A stretch of 64,000 nt of DNA from Pomacea canaliculata (Eukaryota; Mollusca; Gastropoda; Architaenioglossa; Ampullariidae), in NCBI RefSeq assembly GCF_003073045.1, contig NC_037593.1:18342725-18406724 (forward strand), given 5' to 3'. Positions 34,301 to 47,870 of this stretch are shown here, piece by piece. Within the stretch, counting starts at the first letter, position 1, and each line of letters begins with the position of its first letter. The notes under the pieces are model-generated. The model had not been told where the DNA came from. It ran no database searches and worked only from the letters and a program-made list of their open reading frames with translations. Position numbers and translations under genes: made by a program.

Positions 34301-36900
34301 TAGGATCAAGTGGCCGATGTTGGTCCACAGGGCACGCGGGTACCTCACTCACCACCTCGGTCTCCCAGAGAGACAGTGAGTGCCCCGAGGGTGGCTGCTC
34401 AAACTCACAGCACGAGCAACATCTACAGACGCTTCCTACCCGGGCAAACTACCGAAGTAGTTACCACAGTTACAATACATTGGAAAACATAATTGGACTT
34501 TGTGTAAAGTGAGTCCTGTCTCAAACCTACAAGTGTTTGGCGACTTCCTCACAACCGCTTGACAACACTCGTCGGGTGGAGAAGGTCAAGACAATTCCTC
34601 GCATCCACCCTTGTCTCTGGAATGCGTCTGTATGCAAAGAAAGTGTTGGTGTGCGACTCATTTTTTTATTCCTCCAGCAGTGTCAGGAAAGGACAAAGAA
34701 AATGTACAGTACATATGCACTTCTGTTAACACTGCATGCGCTCTCCTTACACAGCAGTCATTTGACTATATAAGGGTAGATACACGGGGTAACGACGCTG
34801 AATTATGCAATGCCACAATTTAAAACCTACTCAGCAGGTTATTAATCGCACCCCGAGCCAGAAAACCCGCATGAGCATGTCGACACGCTTGACCTGCTTC
34901 AGCTACCCGGGCCGCTAGAGTCTGATTTCACAGTGCCAACCACCCGCTTTCAAAGAACACGACGACATCCACCCAGGACATGTTGACAGGCCGACTTCCA
35001 TTTACAGCACGTAGATAGAAAATAAAATGCAAGAAAAGATCGTTGCGACCTCTTATTGTCTGCACGTTCACTTGGGTGCTGGGGTGGGTGTGGTTGGGGT
35101 GGAGACGGGGTGGCGGGAGGGTAGGGGCCGAGCGCGGTTGGGCGAGATGACGGCTGAAAAGGGAGATCAGCGAGCTGAAGATCTCGTAACAGATAGTCAA
35201 GGCCAAGAGTCTGGGTCGTGGGGCATACCCCGATATGCAGTAAGATGGGTATGAGGGGGAGGGTGGGAAACAGGAAGCACGATCTATTTTTTTCCATTTT
35301 TTTGTTCTTCTTCTTTTCTAAAGGCATTAGCCATTTATTTACGTGACAGTTTCTAGTCGCCAGATCAGGGCAAGTCACCCACCCGGCGATGAATCCCGAC
35401 TTTTGCAAGTGCAGAAGTGGCGGTGTGTTGTGTCGAAACATGTGGCGCCGAGCCGCTAACCCTCCCGGTATTAACTAGTCTCACTTTCTTTTTGCTTCCT
35501 TTACTTACGCATGACAGATTGCTGTTGAAAGAAGAGCGCGCCCTACTTAGCTGAAACCTACCCGGTAGGTACATGTGGGGTGTGAGTGCATGCCTACTGG
35601 AGACAGAAACCACATCTCACACCCGCAACGAGTGCATGAGTATGTGCATGCGTGTGAATAATGTACAAATAATGTGGGATCTCCAAAATTGCTACAGAAG
35701 TCTGGTGACTGTGACCATAGTTGTGGGTTTTTTTTTTCATACCCCGGGTGCAAACTAGTTCCCCCACAAAATCTCCATGACTTCGCTCACCAAAATGCAG
35801 AGGCATGGCCCCCACCACCACCACCACCACCGCACGGTGAAAAGAGGTCAGGCATGAAGCTACAACACCCGACAATCACTGAAGTGTGGCGGCAGGCCTG
35901 TACCTGTGTTTGTGGGACCTACAGGTGTCCTGTCACGCTGCCTGTGGTGCTAAGGACGATGACCCGACTCTGGGGCTAGGTGTTTGACAATTCGTTAGAT
36001 GATTTATTCAGAGCGAATCTGGCTCCATCTGGGGGGGGGGGAGCACCCTGATGATCGTTAGGTGAACAGGTGGCACATTGAACATCCGAAATCGCATGTA
36101 CCCGTCCCAAGACAGACTGACCAAAAAGGATCTCTTTTGGTGACAGGTGATCACTGATCATGGTCTGCAGATGGCGACGGTTTGTGCAGCTCGTTCTCAA
36201 ACCACTCAGCCATTCATCGTTTTGTCGACCCTGTTCCCTGACTTTGTGGCCTCCATTAGGACCTAGGCACATGGGAGTACTCTCTATCAACGCTAAAAAA
36301 AATCTTTCACTTTCATTTGGGGTGAGGTACCGTGATTCACAATGACCTACGACCCCTTCTTGTCGTCCTCGCCAGTGCAACAGTAATGTCCCGAGCACAC
36401 CTTCCACCTACATTCAGTCAGGTGACTTGCTGACCAGACTGAGTTCATGGGTTAGGGTCGCTCAATCATGTCCCAACTTGCGCCTTTAAAGACTTTTTTT
36501 TTATATAAATCGCGGATTTTATTTCAAAACAAAGCTTAGCGCAAGCTTGGGCGAATGATGAGCGACCCTTAACACTACTGGTCCATGCAAGGTCAAGATT
36601 TTTTTTTTCATTATCTCCTAAAACCCATTAAACACACAGGAAGTGGGGGAGACGGAATCAAAACTCACAAACAAACAAAAAAAAAAGATGCATGCAGACA
36701 TAACAAACATTGACACCACAAAATCAAGTCGTGCAGCTTCCGGTGAGTTGATCTATGAATTGTATGGTCATGCATCAAACACTTCACACCGGTCACCTTT
36801 CTCACATCAAGGTGTTGCACTAATGTGTAAATGCAAAACAAAAATATTATTTACCGGTCTGTGTAAGATTTGAAGAAACATTTTCACACAAGAGCAGTCT
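31301..36900. other. Tract with no supported gene
   Basis: Open frames at 31079-31579, 31721-32167, 34950-35441 and 35976-36407 are 143-166 codons long but have no recognisable family or splice support. A CCA microsatellite lies at 35812-35832. Confidence 0.45.
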
Positions 36901-36913
36901 ATGTATGGTTTGG

Positions 36914-39202
36914 AACTGACGTCAGTTATTTATTTACCGTTGCTTGCCTGTTGGTTTGGATGACATTTGATGTCAGCAACGCTTTGTGTTGTGTCAGTAC
37001 AAACATTAGTGACAGTTGGACGCTGATGACGAACTGAATAAAATGCACCTACCTACACGTTAGTCTTGAGGTGGTCGTAACGGTCGCGACGATGTCATCA
37101 GTGTGACGTCATGGAAGACCAGGTGTCTCGCAGGTCAAGTCATCGTCGTCGTCATCAACATCATCATCAATCTCAGGTCACGCTGACAAACGTCTGCCGC
37201 ATCTGACGATCGTGAAGGGCCTGCTGACAAATGAGACAAAATCTTCATGAGCTGAAATGCGGTTTCTAGCTATTTCAACAAAGAAGAAATGAAATGTAAA
37301 ATGAAAGAACGAATGCAACAGCAAAGTGTCTGAGATAATATTACTTTTCTAGAATCATGAATGTGCATTTTCCAGCTTTACTTCATATTATTACATTATG
37401 CTGTATTATCAGCTGATCATGTGGGGGTCCCGTTCTAGTTAATTTCCAAACAACTGTCAGAAATTCAGGTTTTCCCAACACCCAGCAATATTTACAAAAC
37501 AATCAGGAAAGAATTATAAATGAGATAAGAAATATTTGCACAGATTTATAAACTAATAAAATTTATCCGAAATAAAAATGCTGCTGTTGAGTCTAAAGAG
37601 AGGGGGAGGCAGACAAATGTGTTCCTCAAAATCTTTATTAACGATAATTGTTAAAGGGCAATCGTTAGTGTCAATGCTCGGGTCTTTCTTTTAAGTTATA
37701 TTTTATGGGCTCGAGTGTAAACAATACTTCCTAAAATCCTGTATTAAACTCAAGACCTCGGTGCCTAGAGGGAATGTGCAGGATGAAAAACACTGGGAAA
37801 AGCCGGCGACAGATGTCCCTAACGGTCGTCAACAAACACTAACTGCACTTCTGTCTGTGACGTCACAGATATGGTCACGTGCGACAATGTTTTATTACCG
37901 GACACCTACCTACACCCAGCAGCAATGATCCTGTCACCTGGTCACACACCTGACACCACCGGTTTGTTTTCTGTGTCCCCTCTCTCGCCCATCATTGATA
38001 ACTACCTTTTCAGTTTTGTCAAGACAAACTAAAAAAAAACAAAAAAAAACACAGCCCTCATCAGTCTAGTAACCTGAGGGTTGACAGCTTTTCTCTCTTT
38101 CTTGATTCTAGCTAGTTCCCAAAGTACTGGAGGCGGCATCGCCATTATACTTTCAGCAAGTTTCCTTCGCTTTGCTTTTACCCAACGGTGAGGGAGGGGT
38201 AGCCAAGGTCAGGGGTCAAAGGGTACTGACTTTTTATGACCTGTTCACCTTCTTTTAAATACTCAGCTGCCAAGCTTCATACAAAGTGTAGACAGCCGCG
38301 ATCGTAGTTCAAAGCTCGTCTTCAGAGCTCCAGTATACTGAAAACTCACATGGAGGCATCATGTGACCCCGGGGTCAGACAGGTGGGCTTGCAACTTTTG
38401 TTTTCGCTCAGTGGGTAATGGTGGATTCTAGGATTTCATTTCTTTGCTTTAGTAATTCGTGGTTATCCTGTCAGCTAATGGCGGGAAAGAATGGTTTGAC
38501 TGCAAAAAGGAGGTGGCATTACTCTATTCTACAAAAATTCCATATAGGCTGTCTTGGAATGCAATAAAGTTCAGCTTTAGTGTGTCCCTAATGGAAATTC
38601 AAACATGCATTCAGTTGAAAGGCCCTAAAAGGAACAATCAATTTATTCAGCATTGTTCACATCACATTAACGCTCGCAAAAAAAGATCAAGCATGGCTAA
38701 AGGACCTCCAGCCCCATTCTCCATAACTACCCTTCCTCTCTCTCTCATACACATCCTAGTCACCAACCTTCCTCTGTCTCTTTCTCACACACTAGTCAAG
38801 CTAGATCAGCAGTACTAAGGACACTTGCACTGTTAATTCACAACTTAGGGTCAATGACCTGCCGAAAGTTGCTGGTAATTACTAACTAGCTAATACATGG
38901 CAGGAATCGCGGGCAGAGTGGGAAGAATTAGTGTTTACGCCGAGCTGGCAGTTAATTAAGGCTACATCAAGGACAAGCAGCTGGTGTTGTAAACAGGTGT
39001 CACAGGCAGAGAAAGAACAGCGCCAGACGAGCAGAGGATGGCAGCACCACTGGCTTTCAGCCCTCAGTTCTAGTCTATTCCTCCTCATTGTCTCTCATCC
39101 CCCTTCTCTCTCTCACACACACCTGTTGTCACACACACGAACACAGCATTCAGCACAACTCGAGCATCCACTGCACACATCGTCCCTCCCTCCGTGACGT
39201 CA
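36914..39202. promoter_or_regulatory. Cluster of four palindromic CRE-like TGACGTCA sites
   Basis: TGACGTCA occurs at 36917-36924 (inside the 14-bp palindrome AACTGACGTCAGTT), 37104-37111, 37858-37865 (inside CTGTGACGTCACAG) and 39195-39202. CREB/ATF proteins bind this sequence in animals. A regulatory role here is inference. Confidence 0.35.
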
Positions 39203-42200
39203 CTAGTCCAGTCGCGTGGCCAGTCTCGACCGTCCGAGTGCGTGTCCCAGCATCATGTCACACTCCCAATGTTAGTGGACAGTTAGTCTTTCGTGGTCAC
39301 CGCCCTCAGCGGGGTTTGGGTTTGCCACCATCGGCGACCGGCCCTCACGCCAAGTGACCGAGTGACCCAAGTGGCGAGTGGGTGGACAAAACATGGCAGA
39401 CGGGTTCGCTCCCTGCAGCCATCGTCTGACCACGTAGCTACACAGGTGAGGTGAGAGTCAGTCTCCCCCACACGCGCTCCTCGTGACAGCCATCGTAACA
39501 CGTCCCGTGAGCCGTAGTTCATGTGTCTTACACGATGCTGTTATTAGTTACTATGCCCACCCACCACCTACCCTACCCCACCCTTGACGAACAAGGGAGG
39601 TAATCTTTTGAAGGATAGACAGATGTGTGTGCTTTTAATGTTCTCGTCACTCCGTACATTCAGATATCTGTGTGAGTGTGTATTACAGAGAGAGAGAGCA
39701 AGTGTGTGTGTATTAGAGAGAGCTTGTGAACCACGTGGGCTTCATTCTGGTGCAATATAATGTGTATGTTACATATATCTGAAAGCACACTTTTTATAGT
39801 TAAAAATAAAATAGTCTTCGCAAAAATAGAAAACAGCAATCGGAATACAGAGGCTGCTAGACACACACACAAACACACAATGAAAGTAGTAACATGAAAG
39901 TAAACTTTGCATTTAATCAAACATGCCCTAATCAAAGTTAAATTCCGGTTGAAATCTCGGAATGTTTTAACTTCCGCTTGCATTTCTGTTTTTGCAATTA
40001 TCAGCGCGGGACCTGCTATTGCTGTTTACAGCAAAGAAACTATTTGATAACAGACAAGTCTTGTGTGTTTGCTGGAAGTGTCACACTCAGCGAACTGAGT
40101 AAAGTGCAGATATCAATGTGTGGTTGGTGTACACGGGCAGTTTGTGAGTTAACTCAGTTGTGTACTTAAATCTCAGGAAAATGGAATCCAATAATTGGCG
40201 TTGTTCATAAATAACAAAAACAATATCAGACACCAGCTACCAGGCGATCCCTCTACTGTTCTTAGGGACAAAGACAGAACTCTAAACTCTAAAGGTCAGA
40301 CTGAGCTGTCCCTGGTCCACGCCCAAGAGGCTGATATGTTCGTGGTTCATAACCTTTCCACGGCGATAGTCTGCTCGAGTTACATACACACCGCCCTACC
40401 CTACCTCTGATCGGGGTGTTAGGTGCCTGGGTATGTGCGTGCTGCACACACATCATCCCCCTACACACAAGCATGTCACCCCTCTCTCTCACACACACAT
40501 CACCCACCCCCCAATACACACCACCACCCCACTCACACACACATCACCCACCCCCCAATACACACCACCACCCCACTCACACACATATCATCCGACTCGT
40601 CACACCTAGAACACAACGAGCGGGAACGGGAGGGCTGCCTGGCAGAGACCTATTTTGAAAGGTTGGAAACTCTGCCTCGGGTGAAGAACTAAACACAAAA
40701 TATTAGCACAAGCCCAAGTACCGACCTACAACTCCACTATGCTCTATATTATAACAACATCAACAACAACAACACCACCACAGCTGTACAAATTATGATC
40801 ACGTGTTATGACTCACATTTTCGACACATTAAGTTTTCTTTAAAATTTCCACTGGTCGGCTTTTGAACATCGAATTCAAATAGCGTAACCAGTTCATTCC
40901 GGGAATATTGTACGTGTTATTTTTTTTTTTAACTCGGTCCAATAATTCAGTCAGCTATTATTTTGTGCGAGTAGCATGTTGAAACAAAAGCCTGAAGAAT
41001 GCGTTTATTTGGATTTATTAAAATGTCAAAGGTCAACATGATCCATTTTCAATACCAGACAACCCGTTTGTTTGTTGAGGATCTCGACAAGTACACGCAA
41101 CGGGACTAAGAAGAAAAAAACCCCACAAATACTGACTCAAGGGAGACGATCGTGTAGTACAGTCACTAGAGATCAACACAGTTGTCTACCATGCACCGTG
41201 GGTTTGACTACACCTGGCGACAGCAGTTTCTACCGTCACTTGCAGAATAAAATTGCCGTAGACAATCCCACAAACGAAAATGCCCATTGTGATGATACCA
41301 GCATTTTTCTAGCAATGATATGTTAGAATAAAAAATGCTTTACACGTTATTTATAACTTTTTTTCTGTTTCTCATTAATGTTTGCTTGTAATGATGGTGA
41401 TGAGAACATCGATAAATTTTCACACTGACAATGATGATCATAACAGCTCCTTGTGAAAGGGGGGGGGGGGGAAATCGTCACCAACTGTCAGATGTACATA
41501 GCTCCGTTGACAACCGTTATGAAACAACTCTCACAAACCGGACTCGGGTTTATTATCACTGCCGCGCTGACATAACAGTTCGTTGACCTTTCTGGAAGGT
41601 TACGACCCCTTCACCCAGTGGGAAATGGCCGCTAGAACAGTGCAAGGTTTCGTGGCGGCGAGTCGCACTCAACTCAACGATGGGTTTGTCATTTACCGGC
41701 AGCGGTAATATTTTTTACAGGCCAGTCACCCACATCCGTTCAGCCATTACGTCATCAATGTACACGGACGACTGCGCGTGCGCGTGGTGTGTGCTGCTAG
41801 CGAGGTGTAGTCTGGTCAGCACACGCTGGTCAACGTTTCTACACAAAAGCTGTTTTTTTCTTTAATGTCATCGGTATGTAAATTCCACAATTTCTGAACA
41901 TTTTTCTTTCAAAATATTTTATTATTTCAGCGACACCCAGATGACGGGTAAAAAAAATACACTAATTATGCGTGTCTTACTCTTTGAAAAATAAATGTTT
42001 ATGCTTTCAAATATTAACCCCTGAACCTATCTGTAGCCTGTATATCTGACAATGCACCAAACACCATCCAACAGCTTGTGTGAGTTCTCACCACACCCCA
42101 GACGAACTTTCGCCTGTTGACAAATGTACGATCGTCACACACATAGCGCCCAGCTTCATTAACCCTTGAGTAACCTTTCTGATCTTTGACCTTCCTGATA

Positions 42201-45200
42201 GTGCAGGGAGTGGGGGTGGTGAGGATCCGGCGACTGAACTCTCAACGGTCTCCATTTGAGCAGACGACAGGTCATCGATGTGGCAGATTTTAAGACAGAG
42301 ACAACGCCCGTACAAGTTTTATATTATATCTTGATAAAACAAGACAACAAATAAAATTCCGGCAACTTTCATTGATGCGCAAAGTTCATTTAGAGCTGAG
42401 TGCATCAGAGGTTAATGTCCGCATCCAAAGATTGTAGGGATGATAAAGACGAATTTTATTACCCTCTGAATATTATTTCCTCTTTATTAAAAAAAATAAA
42501 AGTCTGAGAACTGAAGGTGAAAGAATCGAAAGTTAGCTCCTTGGCCCTGACATTTCTGTTGCCCTTTGAACCCACGTGTTTTCACAAAAGATCCAGCCAC
42601 CTTCTCCATCATCTTTCCCATTCGAATCCCGCTTTCCGATCTCTCAAAGCAGAAGGCTGTTCTGTTTTCCAGTTGCCAGATATCGTAGCTTACAGAACTC
42701 ACATCAAACGCCCCATTTCCATCCCCCGAATGGCGACCTGGCGTCTGCAGCATAAAGAATAGGAGGTGAGTCTGAGTCAGTGCGCGTGCGGTACAGCTGA
42801 GCAGAGGTTAGGGGTGAATGTTCGGTCACCAAGTCACGGCCGACAGGCAGCGTGGGTGGGGGTGGGAGGATAAAAAAAAAAAACCGCGCATGCCGCCTAC
42901 AGGCGAGCGTCTTCCACTTGGCAAAAAAGACGATATGCGTGAGTCGCCTGACCCCTGACCTTACCGTTGCTAAGCAATCCGGTAGCTCTGCCACCTGCGC
43001 CAATATTGTTTTTTTTACAAAAGCTCCTTTTCGTCGAAGTTCTCCGCTTTACTGTAGAATATTGTTCGCCCCGTATGTATAAGACTATTAAAAGTCTGAA
43101 AAGTTGATACAATTACTCATATAAGCAAAATGGCGAAAAGAAAAAAAAAAAAAGCTGCACGTGTGAGGATCTCAATGGCGGCAATTCGTTCCTTGTCACG
43201 CCCTACTATCAAACGAACTAATCGCATCCTCGCAAGGTGTGTGACACGTCCGACCTACGGTTGGTGACTGCAAACACATCCCGGGGACACGTGTTACCCG
43301 TTATTCCCCTCGTTATTACCACGTGGGTCGAAAGATGGCCGCAGTTCCTGTCTTTCTTTTTCGTTCCCGCTCTCTCTCTCTCACACAGTTATTTAACCGG
43401 TGTACCGGGGCTCAACATTTATACCTGTGTCAGTGATGTTGCAAGCTATATAATATCAGGTAGCCAGGCACAAATTCACTACAATGGAATCGCTTACTGA
43501 GGTGTACACAACAAAGAAACATTATACATTCTAGGAAAGAGTAACAATCACACCACCCCTCACACATGTCACATCCGGGTGTGTGAAGGACAAAGCACTG
43601 ATGTGTGTGTTCATTCAGGACCAGCTTCACAATTTCCTACCTTCATGGATCACGTGCTAACACAAAACGTGTTCATAAAGAACTGAATTAGACAAAAATG
43701 TTTCACGAGTAACACTCTCCCACTTCTCTCTCACACAATCAATCAGAGTAGTGAACACCACCAGTGATCTCCACACTTTCACGGCTTTGCCAGCTTGAGT
43801 TGACAATCATGAAGCCTAACAGTGTTAGTGACTGCAGTAGGACACCACATGGGAAACAATGAGATCAATAATCAGATAATACAGATTACCGTAGTGTTTT
43901 AATGAAGGAGCCAGGAACTACAAGGACATTTGCATCTACTTCGGAAAATAGCAGAAACTGGATGCAAATGCAAGTTAACATCTATATATGTAAAAAAAAA
44001 GTTGAAGGCAGCATGTAGCCAATCTTTCTTTTCATTCTATATTTAAGCTTTTAAGATATTTCCATTGTCCTTTGCAAAATATAATTACTATCGCTGTTGC
44101 AGAAAGATAAGCTGCTGCTTAAATGACTTCTTATTTCGTGGAGAAGTTGTTAACACGACGAAAAAAAAGCCGCACATTTTCATGAACAGATGTTTTGACA
44201 TTAAAAAAATTAGTGTTGAAGAGACTGAATCCAGAAGCCGAGGACCGGCCATCATCTCAATGTGTCTGTCTCAGGTACAGGCTTGGAACCACGTGGACAG
44301 CAGTGTTGGATATTCTGTGCACTACAGACTACTACCATTAGAACAATTACGGAGGAACTCGTTTTAGTAAACAACCAGGTTACGATTAATCACGAACTTA
44401 TATCCCCAAATACACGTCCATTGATTAACTGATGCTGCAAATCAGGAACAGACTGATAATAATAATATGTAACAGAGCTTTATATTTAGAAAATACCAGT
44501 TCCGCGTCAAAAAAAAAAAAGAAGAAAAAAGCCGTGCATGAGTGAGGATTATTTTTAACATTATGAACATCAGTGTCTGGGTTGTAAACAGCTGCAGGAC
44601 AACATTATTGTGTTGACACATGATCGTGTGAATAATCCGTCAAACCGCACCCGTATAACATCCCTCCACGGACCAAGCAGTAAAAAGAAGTTCGTTCGCT
44701 CACTGCGCGTGCATCGACATGCAGAAGGCAGCGGCAGAAGATGGCGGGGAGCCACATGCACGCGCGAGCTCTCCACGTGCAGAACACGCGCATGTCGAGG
44801 CGTGGCGCTGGCAAGCACTGAGCTATGATTAGTCTAAGGAATGGAGGAACTAGATAACACTCCCCCATCCACCACACGCACACACGTACACACACACACG
44901 CAGGAGGTTGACGATCGATGCCCGCCGTGTCACTGACCGCTTCAAGGCCAGCAGCTACAGCTCGGCCAGAACTGCTTGACGCGGCGCCAACCACGTGACG
45001 AGACCTCAGCATGGAGCTTTGCTGGAAGATGGGGAAGGGGAGGTGATTGACAGCGAGAGGAGCCTAAAAAAAGGAAAGAAAGAGGATAACGAGGAGGGGG
45101 AGAGGAAAGACAATGTAGAAGACGCTACGACCGCCGGGAACAATGACTAGCCTGATATCATCAGCTCAAACATCGTAGGTGAATGGCGCAGGGACAGGCT

Positions 45201-46220
45201 AGGCCAGGCTATTAAACTGAGCTCCACACTTGTTATATGAGTATGTAGATGATATCCTGTGTGTGGCTGTGTGACAGAAGTGGGTGTGGAGCATTCACAC
45301 GAGGAAGGAAGTATTCCAGTAAGAAACAATAATGGAAGTGTGGCTCCTCATTTCAGTGTTCGCTCTGAGGAAGACGATAATTCCGACACATTTCAACTGC
45401 ACTAGAAATATGTAACGTTTTAAAATTATATTCTTACTTCGTATATTATACTTTAATTATACGTATTATAGTGTTAGTGTGTATTGCTGCATGCATGCGA
45501 AGATTTGATATAGTGGCACAATAGTGGATGTTTACTTTTTCTACTTTAGCCTGTAAGAGGCATCAACATTAACAACCCACGTGATTAAATTCCACACTCA
45601 TTTTTACACTTTTGCAGTAATGGCAGGTCTAAAATCACACTTTCATCCATGTTTCTGACAAGTCTCGGAAACATTTTTATCCTTGAAAAACGCCCTATAT
45701 CAGTCGCAGGGAATAATGACAGTCGCTGTTCACAGGCCGAAAAATTATCCAGTCACCGTCTAGAAAATGTTGCTTTGTCATACCCATCAGGGGAGGGAAC
45801 AGCGGAAGGCCGAGATTTTGAACACTGTCGTTCAAACTCGAAGGCGTGCGAGTCGATACTCGTGTTGTGCATAAACACAACTCAAAGGTTGAGAACAGGT
45901 AACTAACGCCACCAAGATAAAGGCCAGACCTGAAATAAGCTCGCTAACACCTCATCACCCCAACGACCGACAAAGGTTATTGGACGACCTCTACCTTCAC
46001 CCTTTTTCCTGTTTTTTTTTTATAGTCGAGGGTGAGGAGAGGGGGAGAGAACCCAGTGACCCGACCTATCTAGACCGCGGGTTGCCCTCGATTAGAGCGA
46101 GATTAGGGCAAGGGGCAATGACCTCCGGCTACTTGGTATGTCGAGCATTCGACCTAATTTTGAAATCTCCAGGTTTGGGGTAAAAAAAATTGGCGGACGA
46201 ACATCATGCTGCATGACATT
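39203..46220. other. Tract with no supported gene
   Basis: Contains a CA/CCA-rich tandem repeat at 40490-40590, a poly-G run at 41460-41471, AT-rich filler and short chance open frames. Confidence 0.45.
40490..40590. repeat. 43-bp tandem repeat, about two copies
   Basis: ACACATCACCCACCCCCCAA and the following CCACCACCCCACTCAC recur with a 43-base period (CATCACCCA at 40499 and 40542). Confidence 0.85.
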
Positions 46221-46221
46221 C

Positions 46222-46334
46222 CCCATACCAACAGTAAAGTGTCATGTGGCATATGATATGACATACACCATGCCAACACCACTGACACAATGAAGTGTCA
46301 TGTGGCATATAACAATCACCATACCAACACCACC
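46222..46334. repeat. 56-bp tandem repeat, about two copies
   Basis: AAGTGTCATGTGGCATAT begins at 46237 and 46293; CCATACCAACA/CCATGCCAACACC separates the copies. Confidence 0.8.
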
Positions 46335-47299
46335 AAGACACAAGAGGGCCAGGGATTTCACAACCATTCTTATCTCCATTCATGAAGGCGTTTGTAAGTA
46401 GATAAGGAGCAAGTGATAAGGAGCCCGAGGGATCGGATCACTGGCGTCTGAGGACATCCTGGGCTTCCATAGACGGTTGAGGATGATAATGGAAGGAGGA
46501 ATAGGATTATGAGATGTGTAACACTTCCCTCCATTTTAAAGTTACGGGATCGTTGTCAAAGGAAACAATGTCAGGTGTCAATGTTTAGAAACTTTATTTA
46601 CATGCGACTGTAATGTAAACGCTGTGTCCAAAGTGACCACACATTCGAAAGAATATGTCGATTAAAAGAAATTATTCCTTCAATAAACTATTAATCACTT
46701 GGACCACAAAAAAAACTGAAGACAATTATGAGCTAGGTGGAACAGAATTAGGGTAGGCTGCAAAAAAAAGAAATAAATAAAAAATAAATGTGATATGTTT
46801 ATCTCTACGTTTGTGACGAGAAAGCGGTTCTCGCGATGACAGGAGGGTCCAGGAGAGGAACACCGTCTTCATATTCCAAGTAAATTCGCACAGGAAAAAT
46901 GATATTGGCAAAGTCTTTTGGGCTGTAGTGTACAGCTTGAGTGCCTCGGTCATGACCGAGAATGACCTTTAAAGGCCACCAACACGTTTTCAGTTGTAGT
47001 GACCTCTGCCTAGTAGACAGGGGCGCAGGTGAACCGGCGCGCGCACCTGTCAAGTGTAAGAGGTGGGGAGGGAGAAAAAAATAAGTACACGATCGTGACG
47101 ATGAGGGAACAAATAACAGGAAACGGAAAAGACTAAAGTGGAGAAAGGAAATTATTCACTTTTTTTTCTTTTAGTCCGTAAAACAATCTCAATGGTGATT
47201 TCCACGACTGAAAATACTTACTGAAACTGTTAATCTATTAGTGTGTTTTAAAGTCACATTTGTCAAAAAGGACACTTGGTGACAACATGCACATCAAGG

Positions 47300-47870
47300 A
47301 CTGTCATTATCACAATTAGTTTCAGTTAATTCCTTGTTGCTCCTCGAGGAGCACAGGTCCACAACAACACCTATCTAGCGGAACCGGTTTGGTGCCGCAC
47401 CCCTCAGGAAAGTTCACTAACCTCACAAGTTTCTTCTCACCCTTCTCGCGGTTATTGGCCTTTCTTCGAGATTTACTGAACATTAACCCAGTCCACTCCT
47501 CGACATAAACCTGGCCCTATCTTTTGTCTGCCTTTTCGTATACCTCCCTCAACCATTCAATACAGGGTTGTCTTTACAGTTCCGCCATCTTGTCTACATC
47601 TTTTCGCCGTGTTTAGGTTTTCTTGTGAGCTGCAGGACCTGTCATGTGCTTAATCCTGTTTCTCACTCATAGAAGTATCTTTCTATAGCACCCAATGCCT
47701 CCTCACTGTGAGAGACATCTGAAAGTTCCTTCCTGTTGTACCGACGACCTATCTACAGCATCTTCTACTTCTTCGCGTGATATACGAAATATCTTTCTAT
47801 AGAATCTCATTTCTGTCGCCTCTCCATCTCATCTCCAATCAGCTTTCCGGATTTAAACTCTGTCCTGGGG
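47300..47870 (-). mobile_element. Probable decayed LINE tail
   Basis: On the minus strand, broken frames give RFYRKIFRISREE near 47810 and a basic GRQK-type stretch near 47545. These resemble the C-terminal region after the reverse transcriptase of endonuclease-type LINEs. Many stops and frameshifts are present. Confidence 0.3.

Noticed and set aside
34950..35441. Minus-strand frame of 163 codons
   Set aside because: Overlaps low-complexity proline/histidine-coding GT-rich DNA; no recognisable family.
35976..36407. Minus-strand frame of 143 codons
   Set aside because: No conserved pattern and no supporting neighbours.
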